Of a stretch of DNA of 64,000 nucleotides, positions 9,107 through 18,090 are shown one piece after another. Below the pieces are notes generated by a model. That model saw nothing but the letters and a program-made list of their open reading frames with translations, made no database searches and was not told the origin of the DNA. Both the position numbers and the translations under genes were made by a program. This stretch comes from Neptunomonas antarctica (lineage in GTDB: Bacteria; Pseudomonadota; Gammaproteobacteria; Pseudomonadales; Balneatricaceae). Positions within the stretch are counted from its first letter, which is position 1. Every line of letters starts with the position of its first letter. The stretch is from contig NZ_LJSI01000053.1 of assembly GCF_001305295.1 (NCBI RefSeq), forward strand, positions 1 through 64,000. The letters run 5' to 3'.

Positions 9107-9121
9107 CACGTGCAGTTTTTA

Positions 9122-9988
9122 TTAGTGAGCTATGTTTGATAGTAACGTAGGGTTCGTCACTAAGTTTCTGACACCGTGTGCATGGTCTTCATCAAAAACA
9201 TTGCCTTGCAGCCATTGGTCAATAGTACCAATAGATACCTTTTCAACGTTAGGTCTAACGCTCCAGGTTACCTGGAAAGGAGATCCTTTTTCATTATAAC
9301 CAGGACCTGTCGTTGATCCTGCATACTCTACAGGAACACCTGTATTACCTGGGATATTAACTGCTTGGTATAACCCATCAACAGTTTCAACCTTTGTTAA
9401 AGATACAAAGTTTTTTGCCTCTTTATCATTAACAGCAACATAAACTTGAGTTTCTACGCGTAATTGAGGGTTTTTGATAGATTCGCTTAAGCAAGCACCT
9501 AAAGTGGCACCTGGTTCTACCTGAGCGGTAGAGTAGACATAGTGAACTTCCAGTGTGTCACCAGGGTAAATTGCGCCATGTTTAGTTTCGCCCACTTTTT
9601 TACCGAAGTCTGCTAATTCTGCATGGCTTAAATGGCCAGAATATTGATATCCTGTTTGATAACCATGGCCATCGCCATTCCCTGCATACTTAGTAAATTC
9701 TCCGCCTTTATGCTCTGCGTTTTTGTGGAAATGAATGTTACACAAATTCATTTCTGCTGAAGGAGGAGAAAGGGAGAAATCTCTATCATTACTACCCGTT
9801 TTTAAATCAATATCTCTCGGCGCCTGAGGACCAAATCCTTTATTCTTTGTTTGTACTAATAAGAAATTTCTTTGGTCCTCCATGACCTGATTTGTTATTT
9901 GTTTATGGTGAGCACTGTCAGAGCTACTTGCATTCACAAAAAATGGTGCAGCAGTTACTGCCAAAATAACGAGTTGTAGTGCCTTCAT
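9122..9988 (-). CDS. Delta-class carbonic anhydrase, exported
   Basis: 288 residues with a signal peptide (about 1-20, cleavage after FVNA). The core motif NLCNIHFHKNAEHKGGEF (about residues 82-99) holds the His, His and His/Glu cluster typical of delta/CDCA-type carbonic anhydrases, followed by SGHLSHAEL and a second conserved block GDTLEVHYVYSTAQVEPGATLGACLSES cut by variable segments; two cysteines (in NLCN and GACL) could form a disulfide. Family knowledge: the class was defined in diatoms and later seen in marine bacteria as periplasmic proteins. It should interconvert CO2 and bicarbonate in the periplasm. It appears monocistronic, with AT-rich upstream DNA holding the palindrome GGAAAATTTTCC just before the start. 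Zinc versus cadmium use cannot be read from the sequence. Confidence 0.8.
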   Translation of the reverse strand: MKALQLVILAVTAAPFFVNASSSDSAHHKQITNQVMEDQRNFLLVQTKNKGFGPQAPRDIDLKTGSNDRDFSLSPPSAEMNLCNIHFHKNAEHKGGEFTKYAGNGDGHGYQTGYQYSGHLSHAELADFGKKVGETKHGAIYPGDTLEVHYVYSTAQVEPGATLGACLSESIKNPQLRVETQVYVAVNDKEAKNFVSLTKVETVDGLYQAVNIPGNTGVPVEYAGSTTGPGYNEKGSPFQVTWSVRPNVEKVSIGTIDQWLQGNVFDEDHAHGVRNLVTNPTLLSNIAH

Positions 9989-10188
9989 AATTAGTCCTTT
10001 ATTGTGTTGGAAAATTTTCCGTTTCTGAATCGATAATCGTTAGTACTTGCTATGTAAGTTTTACCTGAATCTCAGTGCCAACTAATTTGCGTCCATACAA
10101 AATGTGTGTGATTTTTAAGACCTGAGCATCATACACGAATGGGAGTCGATTTCGACTCTGAGTGCGTGGATGTTGCTCGATGGAGCGA

Positions 10189-12486
10189 TTACGCTAGTGC
10201 AGAGACTTTGTCCCGGCCTGTTTGTTTAGATCGGTACAGGGCTTGATCTACATGATACAGGGTCTCTTTAATATTCAATGATGCAGAAAAGCATGAAACG
10301 CCGGCACTGGCGGTTAGTGTTCCTATCTGCTGGAATGAATGCGTACGCACTTTATGGAGTAGCTTCTCAGCCAGAGTGACCGCCTCGGTCAGATTAATAT
10401 AAGGGCTGATCAGAATAAATTCTTCGCCTCCCCAGCGGCCTACATAGTCTGCTTCGCGGACATTATTTTGAATAATATTAGCAAATTCAACTAATACTGA
10501 ATCGCCGACAATATGCCCATAAGTGTCGTTAACACGCTTAAAAAAATCGATATCCAACAGAATGATGGCGACATCAATTTTATAACGATCGACTTCCGTT
10601 TTTCTCTCGACAAGGACATCGTCAATTTTGACTCGATTATATAGCCCGGTTAATTTATCGGTTATTGAGAGGGTTGTGAGGCGTTGGTTTAATTTTCGTA
10701 GTTGATAATAGTGGTAAATGAAGCCAAGTGATAACAGGGATAGTCCGCTGACGATTTTCCACATTAAAGAATAATCAAAAGCTATTTCTTGCTTGACCGA
10801 TACCCATTTATTATAAACAGACTGTTTATCTTCAGGAGAAATGTTTTGCACTAGTTTATTAAATATTGTGTGCAGTTCGGGTTCATCATTACGCGTAGCT
10901 ATGGACAGTTGTAGATCCTTGGTTAATCGGGACGAAATTTTCAGAGTGCCGCCAAAGTCTTTCTGTATCTCGTTCGCAGTCGACATTAGATTATCAATAT
11001 AGCCATATAAAAGGCCGCTCTCTACCTGCTTTAATCCCTCGTGGATGGAGTCGACTTCCACAATATTAATACCGGGTATTTTTTTACGCAGATTTTCCAC
11101 CATCGAATAGCCTTTTACTATGCCAAATTTCTGATCCCGGATGTCGGCGATATCACTGATAAAAAATTTATCGGTAGTCGTCGCCATGACGATGGGTAGT
11201 GTCAGGTGTGGCGTGGTGAAATCCATATATACGGCGCGTTCAGGTGTTGTTGATACTAACGATAAAATATCACAGTGGCGCTGTTTAGCTTTGTCTAATG
11301 ATTCTTGCCAGCTTTTGGTTTCGACTAACTGAATGGGTATAGGTAGTTGTGAGGAAAGCTTTGAAATAATATCTGCAGCAATGCCTATATGTTGGCCGTT
11401 GTAAATACTTTCTAATGGCATCCAGTTGGGATCAACACACAGGGTGATTACTTTTTTGTTTTTTAAATAGAGCTTCTGCGCTTCATTAAAAGTCACCAAA
11501 TGATTTTTTTTCAGCAGTAGTTCGTCAAATAGAAACACCCCCAATTCCTGATTTTCTGGTAGTAAGCCACTGTAATGTAGCTGCTTAACCGCGCGCGTGC
11601 TTAAATCTGTATTGATGGCACCCACATCGAAAAATTTTAGCAGCATCATTTTTTTAGTAACAGCTACTTCGTTTCTTAACGCTGTGATTGTTTTTCGTTG
11701 CGAGTATTTTTCATAAATAATCGCAATAGTTTCTTCCGGATGAGCTAAGGCATAGTGCCAGCCCTGATTCGACGCATCAATAAACTTGCGCGTTCTTTTC
11801 GGGTGTTGCAGCGCTTCATCCTGCGAAGTGAATAGGTTCACTGCACTCATTAGAAAACCAAAATCTGCAGGATCTATAATATTATATTCAATATTTAGCT
11901 GGTCCAACTCAAATAATTGGTTGGTTCTGAAGGCACTCATCGCGTCTACTTTATGCTGAATAAAATCTTCGTTATTAAACGAGTGCTCAACAAATTTTGC
12001 ATTTTTGGTAGTGATAGAAAAGTGATTCAGCAGGAGGGCTAATGAACTGTATTTAAGCTCATCTTTTGTGCCCATGATGGTTTTTCCTATTAGATCATTG
12101 GGTGTTTTGATCTCTTTGGAGGTAACAAAAATAAGCGGCGATTGTTGAAAATAGGTCGCCAGTAAGACAATAGGTTTTAATTTACCGTCATTAATCATCA
12201 CGCTGGAGTTATAGCTGCCGTAATTGTTTGTCTGGGCCAGAACTTTTTCAACGGTATCGATTCCCGCTTCATACTCTATCAAGTCAACATCTAAGCCTGC
12301 ATCTCTATAAAAACCTTTCTCTTTTGCCATAATGAATCCGGCAAATTCAAACTGATATTTCCAGTCGAGTTGTAATGAGACTTTTTCTAACGCGGCAGCA
12401 TAGGTGGCTACAGACGAACAGAAAAGGACAAAGGCAATGAGAAGGGAAAGAATATGTTTCGCATATCCTGAAGGGTAAGTGTACAT
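10189..12486 (-). CDS. Diguanylate cyclase with two periplasmic binding-protein sensor domains (NMT1/THI5-like + SBP family 3)
   Basis: 765 residues. Signal/TM segment is about 10-30. Residues 35-250 form an NMT1/THI5-like domain (VSLQLDWKYQFEFAGFIMAKEKGFYRDAGLDV). Residues about 335-560 form a family 3 solute-binding domain (KVITLCVDPNWMPLES, GIAADIISKLS). TM is about 572-592, then GGDEF about 605-765 with an active GGEEF motif (GRWGGEEF near 682) and an RxxD inhibitory site (READ five residues before it). It should make c-di-GMP in response to a pyrimidine/thiamine-precursor-like or amino-acid-like ligand outside. Single gene; upstream DNA holds four 11-bp-phased repeats (12620-12663). A decayed copy of part of the NMT1 domain lies at 17116-17260. 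Confidence 0.88.
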   Translation of the reverse strand: MYTYPSGYAKHILSLLIAFVLFCSSVATYAAALEKVSLQLDWKYQFEFAGFIMAKEKGFYRDAGLDVDLIEYEAGIDTVEKVLAQTNNYGSYNSSVMINDGKLKPIVLLATYFQQSPLIFVTSKEIKTPNDLIGKTIMGTKDELKYSSLALLLNHFSITTKNAKFVEHSFNNEDFIQHKVDAMSAFRTNQLFELDQLNIEYNIIDPADFGFLMSAVNLFTSQDEALQHPKRTRKFIDASNQGWHYALAHPEETIAIIYEKYSQRKTITALRNEVAVTKKMMLLKFFDVGAINTDLSTRAVKQLHYSGLLPENQELGVFLFDELLLKKNHLVTFNEAQKLYLKNKKVITLCVDPNWMPLESIYNGQHIGIAADIISKLSSQLPIPIQLVETKSWQESLDKAKQRHCDILSLVSTTPERAVYMDFTTPHLTLPIVMATTTDKFFISDIADIRDQKFGIVKGYSMVENLRKKIPGINIVEVDSIHEGLKQVESGLLYGYIDNLMSTANEIQKDFGGTLKISSRLTKDLQLSIATRNDEPELHTIFNKLVQNISPEDKQSVYNKWVSVKQEIAFDYSLMWKIVSGLSLLSLGFIYHYYQLRKLNQRLTTLSITDKLTGLYNRVKIDDVLVERKTEVDRYKIDVAIILLDIDFFKRVNDTYGHIVGDSVLVEFANIIQNNVREADYVGRWGGEEFILISPYINLTEAVTLAEKLLHKVRTHSFQQIGTLTASAGVSCFSASLNIKETLYHVDQALYRSKQTGRDKVSALA

Positions 12487-12619
12487 GGATTATCAATTTC
12501 CATAATCTGAAGTTAAAACTATCCCTGTTGTCTCCAGGAGCAATCTGCTATTTATATTAGCATAGTTCAAAGTCGTCTTTTTTATTGGCAGGTATGTGAA
12601 AAAAAATTTTTATTTAACT

Positions 12620-12663
12620 CTGGTTTAGTTCCGATTTAGTTCTGATTTAACTCAAGTTTACCT
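12620..12663 (-). promoter_or_regulatory. Four 11-bp-phased direct repeats upstream of the NMT1-GGDEF gene
   Basis: On the minus strand the units are GAGTTAAATCA, GAACTAAATCG, GAACTAAACCA and GAGTTAAATAA, consensus GA(A/G)(C/T)TAAA, one helical turn apart. They lie about 135-175 bases before the start at 12486, in a place for an activator of the OmpR/PhoB type, though the motif is not the Pho box. Confidence 0.5.
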
Positions 12664-12690
12664 ACAATCGAGGGGTGCCTGAAGAAATGG

Positions 12691-15600
12691 CTAAAGCATT
12701 TCAGCAGGCAGTGGTTTGGAATAAAGGTAGCCCTGTACGCAATAGCAGCCTAGTGCTAGCAGCAGGTCTCTTTGCTCCGGTGTTTCAACGCCTTCGGCGA
12801 GCACTTCTAACCCCAGAGCTGTGCCAAGAGCAATAACTGTTTGCACAATCGCGCTGTCTTTCGGTGATCCCGGAAGGTGTTGGATAAATGAGCGGTCAAT
12901 TTTTAATGTGTCAATAGGTAGTTGTTTGAGGTAACTCAGTGACGAATAGCCTGTACCAAAGTCATCGATAGCAATACGAATACCCATGTTACGTAATTGG
13001 GTGAGCACCCGGGTTGCCTCAAGTTCGTTACCCATCAGGAATGACTCAGTAATTTCTATCTCAAGCTTGTTGGCAGGAAACCCCGTTTCATTTAAAGCCG
13101 ATATGACTATCTTCAGGAAATCGCCTTTTTTGAGTTGTTGAACTGACACATTGACGGCAATATGTTCAAAAAACTTCCCGTCATCAAGTAGCTGTTTTCC
13201 TTTTCGACAGGCTTCAATAAGAACCCACTCGCCCAGTGCCAGAATAATGCTACTTTCTTCTGCTATCGATATGAATTTATCGGGCATAACCAGCCCCAGT
13301 GTGGGATGCTGCCAGCGAATGAGCGCTTCATAACCGATCAGCTTTTCATCGGACAATCTGATTTGTGGTTGGTAGTAAAGTTCGAAATCATTCGCTTGCA
13401 GTGACTGCCTCATCATGGCTTCAAAGCTTAAGCGTTTAAACGCCTGGCTTGTCATCTCTTTGGAATAATATTGATAGGTATTACGTCCTTCTGCCTTCGC
13501 CTGATACATGGCGGCATCTGCATTACGAATCAGTTCGTCATAGGTCGCATTGTTGTTTGACGCAAGAGTGATACCGATGCTTACCGAAATATAAACATCT
13601 TGACCCTCAATGCTAAAAGGCTGAATGAATTGCTGAATCATTTTTTCAGCCATCAGAGCTGAATCCTGAACTGACAGAATGTTTTCCATAATAAACACAA
13701 ATTCATCACCGCCTAATCGGGCCAGCGTGTCATCTTGACGAATGCAGTGTTGCAGTCTTTCAGTAACGGCTACCAGTAACGTATCGCCTGCCACATGTCC
13801 GAGGCTGTCATTAATGTTTTTAAAATGGTCCAGATCAAGAAATAAAACCGCAAATTGGCTATGTGAGCGTGCCTGGTGTGAAAGCAGATGCTGCACCCGT
13901 GATTCTAAGAGCAGTTTGTTAGGCAGGCCGGTTAACGCATCATAATGCGCCTGATGCTCAAGGGCTTGTTGCGATTCTTTTAGTGCCGACACATCGGAGA
14001 ATACCGCGACATAATTCTGCACATCACCTTGCTTGTCCAAAATGGCTGTCATTGTTAATAGCTGCGGATAGACTTCACCGTTTTTACGGCGGTTCCATAT
14101 TTCACCTGTCCATTGGTGGTTACGGCGCAACTCAGACCACATAGCATCATAAAATGCGGCATCATGGCGACCTGAGCGAAGAATAGCAGGCTTTTTGCCG
14201 AGTACATCTGCAGCAGAGTATCCGGTGATAGTCTTAAACGCTTTATTGATAGAGGTGATACGTGTGAAGGCATCGGTAATAATGACGCCTTCCAGGCTGT
14301 TTTCAAATACTATGGCCGACTGCTGGAGGCGCTCTTCTGCCTCTATCTGGAAGCTCTGATCATGCAATGTGGCGATCACCATGCGCTGGTGTTGGATCTT
14401 CAGTTGGGTCGCCGATATTTCAACAGGTATGCGCTGGCCAGAACAAGATACACAATAACCGTGGCCCCGATAACTTTGTTCACCCTTGTTAAAGGCGATA
14501 AGCATGCTATCGAAGACGGTGTTTTTGAAGGGGCTCAGATCCGTGATGATTATTTTGGGTGCGGTAGTATTGGCAGCAGCAGCCGTTGTTGCGTTTGCAA
14601 AGGTTTGTTGAGAATCATCTGCAAAGCCAAACATGTGGTTGGCTTTGGGGTTCGCTTCAAACACACTCCAGTCTTCCGCGGATAGAACAAGAATGGCATC
14701 ATTTGAGTCTTCAAAAAACGCCTGATATTTATGCTCACTGTCTTCCAGTGCTACGAGTGCTGCCTTACTTGCCGTGATATCCCTTTGTATACCGATGAAA
14801 TGTGTTAACACGCCAGCATCATTATAAACGGGCGAAATACTGATTCTGACCCAAAATAGCTGGCCATTTTTTTTGTAGTTACGTAATTCGACGGAACAGG
14901 AATGACCTTTTTCTAAGGCGTTCCTGATGATGCCCAATGGGGGTTGATTCCGATCATTATTTTGCAGAAATCGGCAGTTTCTTCCTAATAGCTCTTCCTG
15001 ACAATAACCGGTCATTTGTTCAATGGCCGGGTTGGCATAAATGATCGGCCAATCACCCTGTGCGCTGCTAATCACTACGCCATCTTCAGTTGAACGAACG
15101 GCTCTGTCTTTAATCAGTAGTTCGTTTTTGATGATGTTTTGCTGTGTGATATCCGTGATAACGGAAAGTAATCCGCTTAATTTACCTTGTTGATCATACT
15201 GATAGCACCAGTTGATACGAATATCGACAGGAGATCCCTGTTTAGTAGATTTGGTTGTTTCTATTACATAAGGGGCGGGGCGATCTGCTTGTAATTTTGC
15301 CAATCGGGACTTCGTTCTGGCGATCTCTTCGGGCCTGAAACAGATATCCCAGATATATTTACCCACTAATTCTTCAGGTTCATACCCCAGAATTCTATGA
15401 TGAGCAGGATTACTAAAAGTGATCAGGCCGTTCAGATCATTTTCCTGAATACCATGAGGCAAGGTATTCAGTAAGTTTTGCAGGTGTTGCTCCGTCGCTT
15501 CTCTTTTCTTAATATCCTGAGATAAACGTTTCTGCAGAGAGTGGCTGGTCATAGCAGAAGAGAAGTAGGCGGTAAACTCCTGTAATAAGCCTATCTCTGC

Positions 15601-16884
15601 TTCCGAAGGTTCCCTGGTTTCTTTGCAAAAGTGCAGGGTCAGAATGGCAGGCGCTGCTAGTTTTGCTCTTATAGGTGCGCAAAAAATTGTTTTAATATCA
15701 TCTTGTATATAGTCATCATGTTGTCTGTAGGCTTCAGTATCGTGACTAACATGTATACCGGATTGGTTCATCGTCCTCAGTGCTACCGCACTCAACTGCG
15801 GTGTAAGTGGTAGATGAGTCGAATGTTCTAATGTCCCGGGAACGTCAGGAGAACAGTTTTCATAAAGAAGGGTAGCCGATGAAAAGGCAGGATCGTTAGC
15901 CATTAATAACCTGACACGATCTGCGCCGACTATACGGCGAAGATCGGTTATGGATTCTGACATTAGTGTATCGATATCAGTGGCATTCAGCATCCGTGCA
16001 GCTATATGTTTCAGCGCTTGAGCAAAATGGCTGGCTTGAATCTCTTTCTCGGCTGTTTTTAGTTTTTGGTTAAGTTGGACGATGGACTCTTGTAACAAGG
16101 CGATATAATGCGATTGAATACCGCTAATCAGGCCGTTGCGGGTGATTGTACCTGCAGCATGCCCTTGTTTATCCGTCACCAACAGACGATGACACTCCAA
16201 CGTAATCATTTGTTCTCTGGCGTCACTCAGCGGTGTGCCATAAGGAATACTATAAACCGGCGTGCTCATCACTTCTTCGACAGAGGTTGAATGAATATCG
16301 ACCTGTTCTTCAAGCAACCGGACAATATCTCCCTCTGTTAAAATTCCCTGTACGTGCGTGCGTGAACCGATAAGAAGGCAGCTGGTTTTACAGTGTGAAA
16401 ACTCTTGGAAGGCTTCTTTGAGTGAAGTTTCTTTAGCGATAAAATGCAGGCGGCTGTCGGTAACGTTATCCACATATTTTACTTCCATCAGGTATTCGAT
16501 ACCGAGGTGCTGGATAAAGTCGGTAGCGGTAACCATGCCGATAGGATATCCCGTGTCATCAACCACCGTAAGGTGGCGGATGTCATGGCGTGCCAACAAA
16601 TGATAGCCTTCATGGTATTCCATACTGGCAGACGCCGTAATAACCGGGGAGGTCATAATATCTGAGGCCACCAGACGCTCAATATTGTCCGTACCCGCCA
16701 TCAGGATAAGATCCCGCTCTGTGATTAAACCGGTAAGTTGGCGAGTATCGTCTAACACAACCAGCGAGCTAATGCCTTGTTGGCTCATCAGGTGTAGTGC
16801 TTCAGGCACGGGTGTATTATTAGTGATAGACACCAGTGTACTAGAGCAAATAGACCTCAGTGTTAGCGCTTGTGGGGGAGTCAT
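12691..16884 (-). CDS. Multi-sensor GGDEF-EAL protein with four CBS, GAF, PAS and a LOV blue-light domain
   Basis: 1397 residues, no TM segments, so cytoplasmic. Order by eye: four CBS repeats (about 8-260), short coiled coil, GAF (about 300-455), PAS (465-585), LOV (590-710), PAS (715-835), PAS (840-960), GGDEF (970-1130) and EAL (1145-1397). The LOV call rests on GRNCRFLQ with the flavin-adduct cysteine at Cys637, plus NYKKNGQLFWVRISISPV and IGIQRDIT, which hold the usual flavin-contacting Asn and Gln. The cyclase motif LARLGGDEF is intact, with RxxD (RQDD) upstream. The EAL half keeps YEALIRWQHP, ITESF, DDFGTGYSS and LAEGVET, so it may be bifunctional. CBS domains probably bind adenine nucleotides. 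It would link blue light and energy state to c-di-GMP. Monocistronic, on the left side of a debris region. Confidence 0.9.
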   Translation of the reverse strand: MTPPQALTLRSICSSTLVSITNNTPVPEALHLMSQQGISSLVVLDDTRQLTGLITERDLILMAGTDNIERLVASDIMTSPVITASASMEYHEGYHLLARHDIRHLTVVDDTGYPIGMVTATDFIQHLGIEYLMEVKYVDNVTDSRLHFIAKETSLKEAFQEFSHCKTSCLLIGSRTHVQGILTEGDIVRLLEEQVDIHSTSVEEVMSTPVYSIPYGTPLSDAREQMITLECHRLLVTDKQGHAAGTITRNGLISGIQSHYIALLQESIVQLNQKLKTAEKEIQASHFAQALKHIAARMLNATDIDTLMSESITDLRRIVGADRVRLLMANDPAFSSATLLYENCSPDVPGTLEHSTHLPLTPQLSAVALRTMNQSGIHVSHDTEAYRQHDDYIQDDIKTIFCAPIRAKLAAPAILTLHFCKETREPSEAEIGLLQEFTAYFSSAMTSHSLQKRLSQDIKKREATEQHLQNLLNTLPHGIQENDLNGLITFSNPAHHRILGYEPEELVGKYIWDICFRPEEIARTKSRLAKLQADRPAPYVIETTKSTKQGSPVDIRINWCYQYDQQGKLSGLLSVITDITQQNIIKNELLIKDRAVRSTEDGVVISSAQGDWPIIYANPAIEQMTGYCQEELLGRNCRFLQNNDRNQPPLGIIRNALEKGHSCSVELRNYKKNGQLFWVRISISPVYNDAGVLTHFIGIQRDITASKAALVALEDSEHKYQAFFEDSNDAILVLSAEDWSVFEANPKANHMFGFADDSQQTFANATTAAAANTTAPKIIITDLSPFKNTVFDSMLIAFNKGEQSYRGHGYCVSCSGQRIPVEISATQLKIQHQRMVIATLHDQSFQIEAEERLQQSAIVFENSLEGVIITDAFTRITSINKAFKTITGYSAADVLGKKPAILRSGRHDAAFYDAMWSELRRNHQWTGEIWNRRKNGEVYPQLLTMTAILDKQGDVQNYVAVFSDVSALKESQQALEHQAHYDALTGLPNKLLLESRVQHLLSHQARSHSQFAVLFLDLDHFKNINDSLGHVAGDTLLVAVTERLQHCIRQDDTLARLGGDEFVFIMENILSVQDSALMAEKMIQQFIQPFSIEGQDVYISVSIGITLASNNNATYDELIRNADAAMYQAKAEGRNTYQYYSKEMTSQAFKRLSFEAMMRQSLQANDFELYYQPQIRLSDEKLIGYEALIRWQHPTLGLVMPDKFISIAEESSIILALGEWVLIEACRKGKQLLDDGKFFEHIAVNVSVQQLKKGDFLKIVISALNETGFPANKLEIEITESFLMGNELEATRVLTQLRNMGIRIAIDDFGTGYSSLSYLKQLPIDTLKIDRSFIQHLPGSPKDSAIVQTVIALGTALGLEVLAEGVETPEQRDLLLALGCYCVQGYLYSKPLPAEML

Positions 16885-17009
16885 GCGATTCCATTTAGAT
16901 TAGATTCAGGCGTTAAAACCTTGCATGCTATACCGATAGACTAATTGCTGTTGTTGACTAGAGTCAATAGCGTAGTAAATAGGTAGGATATAAATGAAAA
17001 TTGGGTTGT

Positions 17010-17100
17010 TTAGCCCTTAATATCACTAATAATAGACTGGGTGATCGCTGATCGTTGTTTTCCTGAGGGTGATGCCGTCACAGTCTGATGGCGTAATGCA
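17010..17100 (-). pseudogene. Fragment of a ycjF 3' end
   Basis: Nearly the same sequence as the 3' end of ycjF at 19680-19780: both have AGCCCTTAAT(A/G)TCACTAATAA, then TAGACTGGGTGATCGCTGA and TCGTTGTTTTCCTG. The fragment lacks 13 bases between two CGCTGA copies, a slippage deletion, and diverges at its right end. It is not coding. Confidence 0.8.
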
Positions 17101-17115
17101 ATCATAATCCCATTG

Positions 17116-17260
17116 GATGTATCTATAAATTTGCACGCTCTGTCTGAGTGTTGTAATGCTCACCGTTTGTGAGATGAATAGGTCCGTTGCACTCATTCAG
17201 AAACCAAAATCAGGAAGATCTGCCAACTGATATTCGCGCTCAATATAAGTTGGCTAAGTC
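17116..17260 (-). pseudogene. Decayed fragment of an NMT1-domain gene
   Basis: Aligns by eye with 11776-11905, inside the NMT1/THI5 domain of the 10189-12486 gene: shared runs include GCACTCATT, AAACCAAAATC and TGAATAGGT, in the same order and orientation, at roughly 70% identity. Frame is lost. It is the relic of a paralogue, not a copy made recently from the intact gene. Confidence 0.65.
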
Positions 17261-17469
17261 TACCGTTTAAATATCAATTCTAGCTTTAGAAAAGCGTTAA
17301 AGAAAACAGTAGGGTTACCGATAACCGTACTCAGAGCATAGCGAATTTTATCGAAACGCTAGCGGTTAATAATACATCTGAAGCCTGTAAGAACATATAC
17401 GATATCCCTGTAGTCTTTTAAATGTGTACTAATCTAAATGGAATATAATCTGTCGCTGAATTACGGGAT

Positions 17470-18078
17470 ATGAAGTATTTTTCAAAATCTAAAAATAGTC
17501 TGGCGTGGCTGCTTGTTGCTACTTGGCTATTGGGTGTTGTTATTGCTTTCTGGTGGTTTGAATTACGCTGGTATCAGCAGGTCACATTTGAATACCATGA
17601 TGCGGTTTTTGATAGTCGTACGATGATGCCGGATGTGACGATTGGCGCACCAATAAAACCCGATGCTGTCGCTAAGGTTATTCATTATTTTGATCCGGAG
17701 TGCCCTTGTACGCGTTTTAACACCGAACACGTATTGGAATTAATGGAACGTTATCAAGCGTCGGGTGTGAAGTTTGAAGTGAGAGTACCTAACACTGCAG
17801 GGCTTGAGAAAGCCCTGCAAATTTTTAACGCCCCGGTGCAGATCGTAGAACATGCTGCGGCACCTGTCGCTAGTCCAGCCGCTCTTGTCTTGGATAGAAC
17901 AGGGTTGGTTCATTATATTGGTCCATATAGCCCGGGTGCTGTTTGCAGCACGCGCAGTGGCGATTTTGTATCGGTTGTCCTGGATGATTTGTTGGAAGGT
18001 AGGCCTGCGTTACAAGATGTTAATCTTGCCAGGGGATGCTTTTGTAGCTGGCCTAAAAAAACCTATGAATATTTATAA
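17470..18078 (+). CDS. DUF6436 thioredoxin-like membrane-anchored protein
   Basis: 202 residues. One TM anchor at about 12-32 (WLLVATWLLGVVIAFWWF), then a periplasmic domain with a thioredoxin-like start IHYFDPECPCTRFN, whose CPC pair takes the place of CxxC. Three more cysteines lie near the C-terminus (AVCSTR, GCFCSWP). Family knowledge: DUF6436 proteins are uncharacterised thioredoxin-fold proteins of gammaproteobacteria. A thiol or metal-binding role is possible but not shown. The chemoreceptor gene starts 12 bases after the stop, so the two are probably co-transcribed. Confidence 0.75.
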   Translation: MKYFSKSKNSLAWLLVATWLLGVVIAFWWFELRWYQQVTFEYHDAVFDSRTMMPDVTIGAPIKPDAVAKVIHYFDPECPCTRFNTEHVLELMERYQASGVKFEVRVPNTAGLEKALQIFNAPVQIVEHAAAPVASPAALVLDRTGLVHYIGPYSPGAVCSTRSGDFVSVVLDDLLEGRPALQDVNLARGCFCSWPKKTYEYL

Positions 18079-18090
18079 TGGTTGTTAATT

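Larger units (their letters stand above)
16888..17444. repeat. 16-bp perfect inverted repeat flanking a gene-debris region
   Basis: ATTCCATTTAGATTAG at 16888-16903 is the exact reverse complement of CTAATCTAAATGGAAT at 17429-17444. One copy abuts the start codon of the LOV gene (minus strand); the other lies 25 bases before the start of the 17470 gene (plus strand). The 525 bases between them hold the two gene fragments listed separately. No transposase is present. Confidence 0.8.

Noticed and set aside
12620..12663. Pho box
   Set aside because: The 11-bp phasing fits, but the CTGTCAT core is absent.
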